Part shown: piece by piece, positions 1 to 11,133 of the stretch
Layout of the letters: every line of letters starts with the position of its first letter
Position numbering within the stretch: position 1 is the stretch's first letter
NCBI GenBank assembly: GCA_963995505.1
Contig: OZ023189.1
Coordinates: forward strand, 16,577,495-16,641,494
Reading direction: 5' to 3'
Source: Hypericum androsaemum
Lineage: Eukaryota > Streptophyta > Magnoliopsida > Malpighiales > Hypericaceae
DNA: 64,000 nucleotides
Program-made: the position numbers and the translations under genes
The notes under the pieces: generated by a model
Told to the model about the DNA's origin: nothing
The model's input: only the letters and a program-made list of their open reading frames with translations
Databases searched by the model: none

Positions 1-895
1 AGTTATACTTTTGCTCACATTCTCTTTTCAAAAGTTGTTATGTTCCTACCGGAAATTAGCTACGTGATTGATGCTCTCCTTGGTTCCTTTCAGCAACTTC
101 TGATTTTATCCTTTTTGACTGGTTCATTTTTTTTCTTTATCTCATTTTGTGTCTTTCATCTTATAATATATACTGCTCTAGTAGGTTCTTGATGAATTGC
201 TTGATGAAGTCGAGGAGGTTGATGATATTCATGCAGCAAATGACATCTCTGGGGCATGCGAAGACTTTTTGTTGGGTAATTTTACAAGTCTAATGTACCT
301 ATTCCAAGGGAATTTAGTTATGACTTATTGACTTCTATCATGATTTTCTTACACTTTTTTTTTCTCTGGATTTTCTTAACAGACTTTGAATTAGTTGAGA
401 AGAGTCCAAATCTCTACTTTGTTCAATCAGAAAGAATACAGCTAGATACTTCAAGTTTAGAAAGCCAATCTCCAGGTGTCAGTGGAAATGATAGTGGTGC
501 TCTTGGGCTGTCACAATCATCTACCTTAAATGTTCTGGCATCTGATTACAATAACTGGCCTTTGGAGAACACTGTGAAATATCAAGAGCTAACAGAGAAT
601 AGTATTCTCTTCACTGATGATCTGGGGAATCTTGAGGAGGTGTATGATGATTTGAAGCCTTCAGGAAATCGTATATCCTTCCAGGAGAATGAAATGAAAG
701 TTGTTCGTGCAATCACAGGCAAGCGAACTCGCAGATCTCCTAAAAGGTACATTGATGAACTTTCGGCTACAAAGACGAAGCATGTAAAGATGAGTCAAAA
801 TGATCATATTGGCACTATGCATGATAATGGCATTGATGATAGCCTTTCTCATAGAACAGCGAACAATGCTTCTAAGGAGGACTCTTGTTGTGAGG

Positions 896-2465
896 TGATG
901 TACGCCGAATTACGAACAATTAAACGCACAAGCAAATAGTATAGTGGTAAGTAAAGTTCTTAGAACTGAGGGTTGAACACGAAATCAAGGCAAATAATTA
1001 TGTGAAACGGAAAAATTAAAGTTTTATAAGGTTGTGAAAGGTCGTAAGTAAATAAACGAGATTGAAAACGCAAATAAAAGACGAGTTGTAAATCAATGGA
1101 GATAAACGAGTACGATACTCTTATGGACTACCCATCTATGTTGAAACTATAGTTTTTATGAAGTTCTAACTAGTACCCGGAGTGTTCTAATGCATCTCCC
1201 TAACGCTTCCGCTCATTAGGATGACAAAACTAAGCTAGAGTAGTTCATGATGACTAATCAACGCTTCCGCTCATTAATTAGACCAAGAAATAAACTAAAC
1301 TCAATTATGATGTTAACTCCTAGCAGGTTATCCCTTAGTATCAAGATTCCTCATTAATACCTTAAGACATGTCAATTGACTTTTTCGTTGATTCTAATGC
1401 CTTCCGGTCCATTATTATCAACTAAAGATCATAATCTAAGTGATCAAGTTAGATTAAGCATTAAGATCGTCAATTGACAACTACTACGAAAGATGATCAA
1501 ACCATAGCTAACATAGACGAGCAATCACATAATTAGGGCATCGCACTCACAGGAGAACTACTCGCTAAGCATGTTAACAAAGTACAATAGATTAACGAAG
1601 AACATGATAGCAATTAACATAAAGGTAGAGATAGAGAAAGCTTAGTCGTGATGATCAAGCTTTGCCAATCCTTTCCCCGTGCTAACTGAAATCGCGACTT
1701 TATTAAGCTCCAAAGGCTGTGTCAAGTTGCTGTCGTAACGTCTCCCAAAAACCGTCTCCTAAGGCTTATATATAGCCACGAATCTAATACAAAATTAGGA
1801 AAACCTAGAGGAGGTTAATCTAAATTAGAAGTTTAACTAGCCAAATAATAATATATTTATGTTATTTGGCCCGTAACAGAGTCGAATAAATAGGAAACAA
1901 ATCAAATTCCTAGCAAATTAGGAAGTCTGGAAAGTCTCGGTTTTGGACAACTGGCGGCCGCTAATGAACTTGCGGCCGCTAGTTGGGTCTTCAATAAACA
2001 TTCTGGGACCCCTTATTAGCGATCGCTAGTTCATTAGCGATGGGGAGGCCTTCCACGTTCACTGGCGGCCGCTAGTTAACTCCCCGTCGCTAGTTGGGCT
2101 GCACAGCTTCATCAAATCTTTGTATTTTCCATTTTGGTCCCTCTTCTGCTCAGAATTTGGCTTCGACTATAAAAGACGAAATGTAGATCTTTCTTCAAGC
2201 TTTCCAACGGTATCTTATTTGATACAATCGGATACTCGAGCACAAAGTTATGACTCTTTCAATATAGTCTCTCGAAATCACCCCTCCAACAACCTTCATT
2301 GAGATCCAATTTCCTACAAAATATGACAATGGGTAGAAATCTATTCCCGAACATAAATATACTAAATCGATCATAAGACTTAACATGACATGATGAATAT
2401 AACTTAAAACATGACTAAACACGCGCGAAACATATGACAAAACATGAGCGTTTACACACTCATCA
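896..2465 (-). repeat. Left (3') LTR of the gypsy element
   Basis: About 1570 bp. It starts TGATGTACGC on the plus strand and ends CACTCATCA just before the polypurine tract. It carries GCGGCCGC at 1954, 1972 and 2065 and GCGATCGC at 2019 in one 120-bp GC-rich block. It matches the right LTR over nearly its whole length but keeps about 127 bp (roughly 2336-2462) that the right LTR lacks. Confidence 0.88.
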
Positions 2466-2478
2466 CACCCCCACACTT
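2466..2478 (-). other. Polypurine tract of the gypsy element
   Basis: Minus strand AAGTGTGGGGGTG directly abuts the start of the 3' LTR (TGATGAG) and follows a GAGGACAAGCAAGG block typical of Athila/Tat elements. Confidence 0.75.
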
Positions 2479-4289
2479 ATTTCCTTGCTTGTCCTCAAGT
2501 AAGGCGCATCAGACACACACCCAAACTTTCAAAATCTTATTAAAATACCACCCCACAACCAAGTAGTTCACTTACCTGAGTGCAAGGAGTAAGAACGTGT
2601 AGACACCGCATCCTTGATGGTTTAACCCAGTTTTTCGCACTTAGTATATTACACTAGAAGGTTGACCACTCAGAGGTTCAGAAATTTAAGTTCACATATA
2701 TGAGTAGTCAACTACCTATCACTCGCGTACACGTCCGGGATCTCAAAGTTTCATACGTCTCACTCAGTGGTGCCTCGATAAATGTGGGGCTCATGATCAA
2801 GGGGACTTTTCATTGGGTTGTAATGGGGTTAAGGTCAGGTGAGGAAAATATATGTGGGAGGTAGCTAAACCACCCGGCTGAGGAGCTCACAAAAATGTTC
2901 TAGCTCTCGTCTACTCTAAATACCTCACACTATATCTAATATGCACTCATCCCAAGATTACACCCAAATCCTATTGACCACATAGCTCGAGCCGTGCCAT
3001 TTATTCACTTTTCAACCCCTTTCCAAACTTTCCACTTTCCATCATTCAACGTTTGTTCCATTTTCAACTTTCACATTCCCTTTTCATCACTTTTTCACTT
3101 TTTTCTTCTTCTTTTCCTTCACTTTTCTTTTTTCTTTCTTTTTTTCCTTTTTTCTTCTTTTTTTCAGTTTTCACAACCTTCCTCAATCACATGAAATTCA
3201 TCACATTGCACATCAAAGGCAACTGGTCTCGGCTTCTTTGTTGGCCTCATTTCTACCCATTACCCCATTGTTTATTCCCGAGCTATTCTATCAAATGAAC
3301 CCTTACAATTATACCCCAAAGATTAAGACCTGATGCATCCTCGGACCAAAGTGATCAAAGGTGGGTAAGATTGTGGATATAGGGCTTACATATTGGCTTA
3401 CATATAATATTTCAAAGAAAAAGTTCAAGCTCAACGGGTTTAAACAAAGGATATAAAGGGTTTTCAGCTCTAAGGCTCTAGGTTCAATATCAAAGATGGC
3501 CCCCGTCATGTCACTTACACCCACACCTCCAAAACGGTACCAAGTGATGGCATGAAACCCGATGACCGGAGCAATGTAGGCACCTCATGCTATGCGAAGA
3601 CGGTTGTCTCCTCCTTCGGCTCTAAAATCTCACAAGGTCACTCATCAATGCCGCTAGTATAATCTACCAAGTGCAACCACTAACCTAAACAACCAAGGGT
3701 GTTGTTCCTACACGTCTCTACTTATCATACTCAAACTTGATTCCTAAAAAGGTATGAGGTTTAACTTCTAACAAAAGTTCAAAAATTCAGGGGGGAATTC
3801 ATCATTTGCTTTAAATACACCACTTCAATCACAAACACAATCCTAAATCCAGGTCTAGACTCGATCACATATGCCAAACCAAAACGAAACCGCACGTTGA
3901 CCCCCCCACACTTATTGAACACATTGTCCTCAATGTAGGGCCAAGACACCAATAACATCACGCACACGAACAAGAACATCATGAAGCATAAAACAGACAC
4001 ATAACATAAAGGAACAGAGGAAAGGACTGGTACTGCCCTGTCAATTGATAGGAGGTGGCAGGGAAGGTTGGTGGTGTTTCACTCTAATCGTCTTTTTGCG
4101 AAACAAAGTTTGTGTATGGACTGGCGAGCTCCGTTAAAATCTAGTTTGCTCTTATCTAAACCTCCTGCTGGGACCATTAAAATACTAAATCAAAATAACG
4201 TTACTGAAGCAAATACAAAATAAAGAAAACTTAAATACTAAACGTGCTAATTTAGAGTCGTTAGCTTGACTTCATTACTCCCTGTGGCA
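2479..4289 (-). other. Non-coding spacer of the gypsy element with second polypurine-like block
   Basis: No domain-bearing reading frame. It includes a pyrimidine-rich run at about 3060-3175. At 3901-3935 there is a second copy of the TTGAGGACAATG...AAGTGTGGGGGG block that normally marks the 3' end of the internal region in Athila/Tat elements, 1.4 kb before the functional tract. Confidence 0.6.
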
Positions 4290-5252
4290 CTATGGTGGAT
4301 GGAGATGCTTATCGGTTACTTGGAACTCTATTTCATCTGGGCCTATGCGAAGAAGTAGCTTGCCCTTGTGAACATCTACTATTGCATGACAAGTGTTGAG
4401 GAATGGACGTCCTAGAATTAATGGATAACTTGCATCTACAATGTAGTCCAGCACTACAAAGTCTACGGGTATAAGAGACTTGTCGACTTTGATATGCACA
4501 TCTTCCACAATTCCATGTGGTTTCTTCTTAGTGTGATCTGCAAGCTCTATCATCATAGATGTAGGTTTGATATCTCCTAAATTGAGTTTCCTGAAAGTAG
4601 TCAAAGGCATAAGATTAATATTGGCACCCAAATCACATAAACAATGTGGAAACTGAACACCATCAATAGTGCAAGGAATCGTAAAACTCCCTGGACCTTT
4701 TAGTTTTGGCGGTATGTCATTTTCTACCAAAGGGGTCATCTTGCCATCATTCTGCCTCTTCTTCCTCGCGATGATCTCCTTCAAAAACTCAGCATATTGT
4801 GGCCTTTTATCTAACATCTCCAAGAAAGAGACATGGCTTTGAATTTCTTCCATTGTCTCTATGAATTCAAAGGCCTTCTCATCGATCACTGCTGCTTTCT
4901 TGACTTGTTGAGGTGATGGTGGAGGAACATAAGAATCCTCTTGTTCACTGATATAAACTGGTGGTTCCTTCTTTTCAGTAACTACCTCCTCCACTATGGC
5001 TGGCTTGATCTGTTCAGCATATTCTTTTGAAGAAGATTTGTTCTCAAGTGGTGGCTTTCTCCAGAGTCTTTGCGGGAATGGAGGTGGAGGGACATAAGGT
5101 GGTGGAGGAATATATGGTTCATCATCCTCGTCCACACTCCTCACTGTGATGGCCATCACCTGTCCTCGCGGGTTCGACTCGGTGTTGCTGGGTAGAGCAC
5201 CTATTTCCCTTTGAGTGTTTGCTACAACCAAATTTCCAAGTTCGATCTCCAT
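4290..5252 (-). pseudogene. Retroviral-type aspartic protease region of the gypsy element (open frame)
   Basis: A 320-codon open frame following gag in the same frame after a stop codon. A proline-rich linker (about residues 45-120) leads to the protease: CDLGANINLMP with the active-site D-(L)-G in the Athila/Tat variant (usual DTGA/DSGA is DLGA here), then LILGRPFL as the conserved C-terminal glycine motif. The frame ends shortly after the protease at a point where an autonomous element would go on into reverse transcriptase. Listed as a pseudogene because its natural gag-linked frame is broken, although the protease stretch itself is uninterrupted. Confidence 0.8.
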
Positions 5253-5270
5253 CTTCTTGAGTTGCGTGGC

Positions 5271-6556
5271 TTACCCCTTTAGGTATGTCTCAAACTCTTG
5301 CTGACGTGCTTCACAACGATCCAGCCACTGCACAGTTATACTTTGTTGTTGGATGGACTGCTGGACTACCCCTACTAACTTATCGATCTTGTCACCCATT
5401 TCTTTGACTTGCTCGCCCAAATATGATTTCCTGGAGTCTTGCTGGGCACTAGTGTTGTGTGCTTGCTGACCAAATCGAGAGAAATTTGGCGGAGCATTAG
5501 CTTGTTGTGAGTAGCCCATTCCTGGTGGTGTTCTATCAGCAATGGCCTGGATTTCTTCCAACATTGGACAGTCAGTTGTGGGATATGCCCCTTTGCAAAG
5601 CTGACAAGTATCTTGCACCACAACTGCCTATTCCTTGTCCTTGGTCAACTTGTCAAGTCTTTTGGTAAGTGCTTCTATTTGAGCTTCGAGCTTCATGTTG
5701 GCATTTACTGTGAGTACTCCTCGGGCTGCTTCCTTACGTGGTTGCCTAGCATGTTCTTTTGGCCACATACCATTGACTTCAGCCATTTCCTCCATTAAGC
5801 GAGCAGCTTCATCAGCAGTCTTCCTTAGGAACACCCCTTGAGAGGAGGCATCAATATGATCACGGGATGGGCCATCTAACCCATTGTAGAAGATTTTCAT
5901 GAGGTTGTCTTGAGTTATACCATGTTGAAGGAAGGCACTTTGGAGATCCGTGAACCATTCCCAGGCTTCATAGATTCCCCATCTCCTTGGATAAACGTGT
6001 TGATTTCTTGCAAGAGTTTGGCTGACTTAGCCATAGAAAAGAACTTCCGAAGAAAAGCATGAGCCAGATCATTCCAACTCTGAATCGTCTCTCCTTTCAA
6101 CTTGTTGTACCAATTACGAGCTCGATCTTTCAAAAAAAAGTGGAAGAGACGCAGCTTCAAGACATCATCATCGACATTTTGAAATTTCATGATGTTGTAG
6201 ATATCTTCAAATCGAGATAGATGGTCTTGAGGATCTTCGCTTGGTAAGCCGCCAAATTGGACTGAGTTTTGTAGTAGTATGACAATCGCTGCTGGAATCT
6301 GGAAAGAGTGGGGACCTACATGTGCTTGTTGTAAACTATTAGGATTCCCATTCCAGGTGGGAACAGATGATTCCAGTAGCGTCCTTCTGCGTGGCGCGTC
6401 TCCTACAGCTTGGAGCGCTCCATCTTCCTCATTTTGTGTCATTGATCTCGCTTGGTCCCTCTTTTCACGCCTAATTACCCTTTCGAGTACTCCGATGTCA
6501 ACCTCAAGCACAGTGTCTGTGTCAAGTTTTAGTTCTTCACTCCGAGTTCTTGGCAT
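5271..6556 (-). pseudogene. Degraded gag of the gypsy element
   Basis: The N-terminal piece 6556-5915 contains the capsid-type segment (DPQDHLSRFEDIYNIM, later LFHFFLKDRARNWYNKL and SWNDLAHAFLRKFF) characteristic of plant retrotransposon gag. A frameshift near 5901-5915 separates it from 5900-5628 (DGPSRDHIDASSQG) and an in-frame stop near 5625 separates that from 5621-5271, which holds a CX2C...C knuckle-like motif (CQLCKGAYPTTDCP) lacking the usual histidine. Another stop precedes the protease frame. Gag would form the virus-like particle; this copy cannot encode it intact. Confidence 0.8.
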
Positions 6557-6649
6557 GCACTAGAGAATCCTGAAAAAGAAATCACACGAAATCAACAAGT
6601 TTGCCACACAAAACCAAGTGCTATTGAGTTTATGTCCTAAAATCTCAGT

Positions 6650-6667
6650 TCCGTGTCGACGGCGCCA
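6650..6667 (-). other. Primer-binding site of the gypsy element
   Basis: On the minus strand the 18 bases are TGGCGCCGTCGACACGGA, three bases after the LTR end. The first nine match the complement of the plant tRNA-Asp 3' end, the primer known for Athila-type elements; the rest match partly. The primer identity is an inference. Confidence 0.7.
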
Positions 6668-6670
6668 ATT

Positions 6671-8113
6671 TGATGTACGCAGAATTACGAACAATTAAAC
6701 GCACAAGCAAATAGTATAGTGGTAAGTAAGGTTCTTAGAACTGAGGGTTGAACACGAAATCAAGGCAAGTAATTATGTGAAGCGGAAAAATTAAAGTTTT
6801 ATAAGGTTGTGAAAGGTCGTAAGTAAATAAACGAGATTGAAAACGCAAATAAAAGACGAGTTGTAAATCAATAGAGATAAACGAGTACGATACCCTTATG
6901 GACTACCTATCTATGTTGAAACTATGGTTTTTATGAAGTTCTAACTAGTACCCGGAGTGTTCCAATGCATCTCCCTAACGCTTCCGCTCATTAGGATGAC
7001 AAAACTAAGCTAGAGTAGTTCATGATGACTAATCAACGCTTCCGCTCATTAATTAGACCAAGAAATAAACTAAACTCAATTATGATGTTAACTTCTAGCA
7101 GGTTATCCCTTAGTATCAAGATTCCTCATTAATACCTTAAGACATGTCAATTGACTTTTTCGTTGATTCTAATGCCTTCCGATCTATTATTATCAACTAA
7201 ATATCATAATCTAAGTGATCAAGTTAGATTAAGCATTAAGATCGTCAATTGACAACTACTACGAAAGATGATCAAACCATAGCTAACATAGACGAGCAAT
7301 CACATAATTAGGGCATCGCACTCACAGGAGAACTACTCGCTAAGCATGTTAACAAAGTACAATAGATTAACGAAGAACATGATAGCAATTAACATAAAGG
7401 TAGAGATAGAGAAAGCTTAGTCGTGATGATCAAGCTTTGCCAATCCTTTCCCCGTGCTAACTGAAATCGCGACTTTATTAAGCTCCAAAGGCTGTGTCAA
7501 GTTGCTGTCGTAACGTCTCCCAAAAACCGTCTCCTAAGGCTTATATATAGCCACGAATCTAATACAAAATTAGGAAAACCTAGAGGAGGTTAATCTAAAT
7601 TAGAAGTTTAACTAGCCAAATAATAATATATTTATGTTATTTGGCCCGTAACAGAGTCGAATAAATAGGAAACGAATCAAATTCCTAGCAAATTAGGAAG
7701 TCTGGAAAGTCTCGGTTTTGGACAACTGGCGGCCGCTAATGAACTTGCGGCCGCTAGTTGGGTCTTCAATAAACATTCTGGGACCCCTTATTAGCGATCG
7801 CTAGTTCATTAGCGATGGGGAGGCCTTCCACGTTCACTGGCGGCCGCTAGTTAACTCCCCGTCGCTAGTTGGGCTGCATAGCTTCATCAAATCTTTGTAT
7901 TTTTCATTTTTGTCCCTCTTCTGCTCCGAATTTGGCTTTGACTATAAAGGACGAAATGTAGATTTTTCTACAATCTTTCCAACGGTATCTTATTTGATAC
8001 AATCGGACACTCGAGCACAAAGTTATGACTCTTGCAATATAGTCTCTCGAAATTACCCCTCCAACAACCTTCATTGAGCTCCAATTTCCTACAAAATATG
8101 ACAATGGGTATCA
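6671..8113 (-). repeat. Right (5') LTR of the gypsy element, with internal deletion
   Basis: About 1443 bp, starting TGATGTACGC and ending GGGTATCA directly before the TGAGG target duplication. Compared with the left LTR it lacks about 127 bp near the U3 edge, but retains the terminal TCA, so the deletion is internal to the LTR and not a truncation. Confidence 0.88.
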
Positions 8114-9695
8114 TGAGGGTGTTACACGGTCATTTTAAGATATTGAAGTTTCGTTAGATGAGAAGTTGTGGGGCATAGTTAAAACAAGAAAATTTTCTTC
8201 CAATGGATCAAAGGAAAAACACCCGAAGATCAAATATCAGGATGAACTTCACTGTACAACAAATGTGAACCTCGAATCAAGAGAAGAGTCTTGTGCAAGA
8301 AATGATGTCCAAGGACCACCTCAACGGCAGAGAAGGCGGCCAAAGAAGAGTGCAGCGAAGGTAATTTAACTTATCTGTTGTATTCTTTTGATAATCCCCT
8401 ACAAAATAGAACTTGCATGCCTGAGCATACACCAACCGCACCTATGTGGACATGTCACGTGGAGACGGATAGCAACTATACTCCTCTGCCTTACCTCCTC
8501 TACCACTTTACTCTCCTTGTACCTTCACGTTTGACCTTGTTTTACTGAAATTGAAATATCTAAATCTGGAATGAAATTTGGAGCATTGGCATGTTGTTCC
8601 AACGGTTGCTAGCAGCAGCCACAAATTGGGCCATAAACAGAAGTTCTTTGACAATTTTGAGCTCTTGACTCTGTTGGTCGAGAAATGGTATTCAACTGCC
8701 TGAGCGTTCTTCTAAATCTTCAATATTTTTTCTTTAATTCTTCCCATAACATAAATCGGCTACCATTCTTTCCAGATCCTTAAATCTGACCATGAATGGA
8801 CTGGATCTGATTATGAGGATGACTGCGTGAAAAGACGGACATATAATCTACATGCTATGATGACCGCAGGAAGCATCAAAGATTGTGGACTCTTTCTGAG
8901 GTGGTCAAGTTGGTTGATGGTGTTGCGGAATATGGAACTGGCAGATGGACAGACATAAAGAATTATATGTTTTCATCTTCAGCTTATCGAACACCTGTAG
9001 ATCTCAGGGTAAATATTGTTTATTTGTTTATAAACGGGCATTGTCTTTTTGTTTAAACAGAATAAGCTTTTAATTGGGTGTGACTTGCCAGGATAAATGG
9101 CGAAATCTGTTGAAAGCTAGCAGTTCATGCAAGGCAATGAGAGAACAGGAGGACGAGGTGATATTCTGGCCGCCTTTTGTATGTTGATCAGATGATCAAT
9201 TATGTTGTTTTGCCTTGTTTCTCTTTCCATGTTTTCTTTGTTTGGTCAACTCACTATCATGTCCAAGGGTAAACAAGGAGTTGATGTCTTGCCTTCCTTT
9301 TATAGGAAACACCCATGTCATAACATGTCAACCATTATAGTTCACGAGACCTCTTTGAGCAAAGCACTACATTTTCAAAGTTTGTTATGCGGCTTCACGG
9401 TTTGCTTTCATACTGATACTGCTTCACACGAGTGGCTGATCAAATTGTTTTAGAAGACTATTTAAATGACTTAATGTGCATTTTTCATATTCTAGAATGG
9501 CAATCGCGATTACTACTTTCACAAGTCATTTTCTTTTGTGGAGATCAATGAAGTTGGTTTATGCATGTAATGTAGGTTAAGCAGGGGTTCAAGGGCATTC
9601 CTTCATCTATTTTGCAACGTATTGGTGAACTTGCTACCGTACATCCGTACCCAAGGTTTTCCCCTGGTGGCAGATACATTCGTAGGAAGAACTGA

Positions 9696-11133
9696 ATTCG
9701 AGTTCAGTCAGAATTGCAGGCAATGTGGATCCTACAGCAGCCCTTTTGTTTAGCTGTTGTGCATACACACTTGTTGCTTGCTGACAGACTGCTGTGAATA
9801 CAGCGGACTCGGTGCATCGCCTGGAATTCTACCATCTATAGCCTTGGTTCACCTCTAATCCTAATGCTGGTAACCGTATCCGTATTTTGTACATTCTCTT
9901 CTCTCTGGAAAGGTCCTTCTATGAGTGTCAGATGTTAACCCAAGAAGAGGACAGACAATGTAGTTGTTGGAGCCTAGGCATTAGTCTAGTTGACATAATC
10001 ACTTCACCTTTTGGGAGGAAATATTCAGACCATGGATAAGAAAACACCAACATTTCTTGCTATATTTGAATAGCTATGTTGTTCATGCGACAACCGTTTC
10101 TTGATCTTCAAATTGGCGTGCAATTCACATTCGTTATGTTTGAACCAAAACTGGAAATTCAAATCCCTTAACCCTCGTTTTGTTGCACCGTCGGATATGT
10201 CCAAGTTCTGATACAGATTTGGGCGCAATGCGACGCACTCCTCAACTCTCTAATGTTCATCTTGATATTCTCAAAATTAACATGGGCCATGATGCAATTT
10301 GGATCACACAATAAAGTTAAGATGATTCCATTTAAAAAAAATGATGTAACGGTGTGGTGACGCGTTATTTATTCTGAGAAATACCATAACTTGAATGACG
10401 ACGTGTCCTGCTTCGAAGTTTAGATAACACAGTTAGTAATGACAGAAATACTCGTACTCTACTCTTACTCTACGGATTTAGGATATGTTGACTTTGACTA
10501 GGTCTAGGATAGATTATGGGTATGGGTCCATGTTTAGAAGTAAGATTTAGGGTATAATATGAATCCATAGTTAGAGCCTATGGGTCGGACCTTACCATTA
10601 CATTTTTACCATACTTTAAACTCTAACCTAGTTAGACCCTAGTTAAACCCTAATTAGACCCTATTGATAATATATAAAATATACTTTATGGTTAACTTTA
10701 GCATATTTATTATGTTATTACATGATACCATAGTAGTGCTAGTGACCAGTCCATTTTTGTTACTTTCTTATGTTCTGTCTTTAGACAACTCCGAAGTATA
10801 TAAATTTAAATGAAATGGCTACATTAGGCTACAATATAATATGATCAGGATTTCTTTGCCAATGTTTGCCTTTCCACTGTTCTTGTTAACAAAACAAGCA
10901 GCACCTTGCTGGTCAGGCTTCCCCGCGTTGAGTGATGGCCATGGATGCGAGAACTTCAGGTTTAGATTTCAGATTCTCCATGACCTGAAGCTTCTTGATT
11001 CTGATGAGGACCGGACCCTACGGCTAGATTTTCTTAGGACAGTGGACACTGGAATGACTCACAGCCAGGCCTTTGCTATGTGAGTTTGATTCCCTACAGA
11101 TTCTTTGAACCATTTCGTTCCTGGAAATCCTAT
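9696..11133. other. Intergenic region, no gene recognised
   Basis: Mixed-composition DNA. 10430-10680 contains several TAGGGT/ACCCTA-like words on both strands (for example aaaccctaat near 10643), resembling scattered telomere-like motifs. A short frame at 10841-11083 has no recognisable domain and no splice partner. Confidence 0.5.

Larger units (their letters stand above)
896..8113 (-). mobile_element. Non-autonomous Ty3/gypsy (Athila/Tat-like) LTR retrotransposon
   Basis: Long LTRs (896-2465 and 6671-8113) bounded by TGATG/ATCA-type ends, with 5-bp TGAGG target duplications at 891-895 and 8114-8118. Transcription is on the minus strand: the primer-binding site lies next to the right LTR and the polypurine tract next to the left LTR. 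The internal 4.2 kb holds only degraded gag and an aspartic protease with Athila/Tat signatures. No reverse transcriptase, RNase H or integrase can be seen; 2.5-4.2 kb is non-coding spacer. It must have relied on enzymes from an autonomous relative. By eye the LTRs differ at about 27 positions over 1.44 kb plus one deletion, so insertion is fairly recent. Confidence 0.9.
185..9695 (+). pseudogene. TRF-like (TRFL) single-Myb telomere-repeat-binding protein, 5'-truncated by the window and disrupted
   Basis: Readable exons: 185-275, 383-895 continuing at 8119-8360, 8776-9008, 9092-9157 and 9576-9695. The early part has an acidic block (VLDELLDEVEEVDDIHAAND) and a basic RTRRSPKRYIDE motif. The C-terminal part carries the plant TRFL Myb: RKHQRLWTLSEVVKLVDGV, then GRWTDIKNYMF, then VDLRDKWRNLLKAS, and a tail with ELATVHPYPR. 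Family members are nuclear proteins that bind telomere-type repeats. Three lesions are visible: a 7.2-kb LTR element in the second exon with TGAGG duplicated on each side (891-895, 8114-8118); an in-frame TAA at 8136-8138 in the rejoined exon; and a frameshift in the exon at 8776-9008, between the KRRTYN segment and the YDDRRKH start of the Myb. The sequence upstream of 185 looks like intron. A missed mini-intron could in principle explain the frameshift, but not the stop. I am confident of the family and fairly confident it is a pseudogene. Confidence 0.8.

Noticed and set aside
1954..2072. GCGGCCGC (NotI) and GCGATCGC sites as possible cloning-vector contamination
   Set aside because: They occur inside LTRs that are repeated at both ends of elements with correct target duplications, so they are genomic.
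896..2336. Ending the left gypsy LTR where the two LTRs stop matching (about 2336)
   Set aside because: The polypurine tract and the TGATG/CATCA terminal inverted repeat place the true end at 2465; the mismatch is a deletion in the other LTR.
2994..3298. Phe/Ser-rich frames
   Set aside because: Produced by a pyrimidine-rich run in the retrotransposon spacer; no coding features.
9202..9453. 83-codon frame in the TRFL region
   Set aside because: Lies within the last TRFL intron and has no domain.
10841..11083. 80-codon frame next to the pseudouridine synthase
   Set aside because: No recognisable domain, partner exon or promoter; too weak to call a gene.
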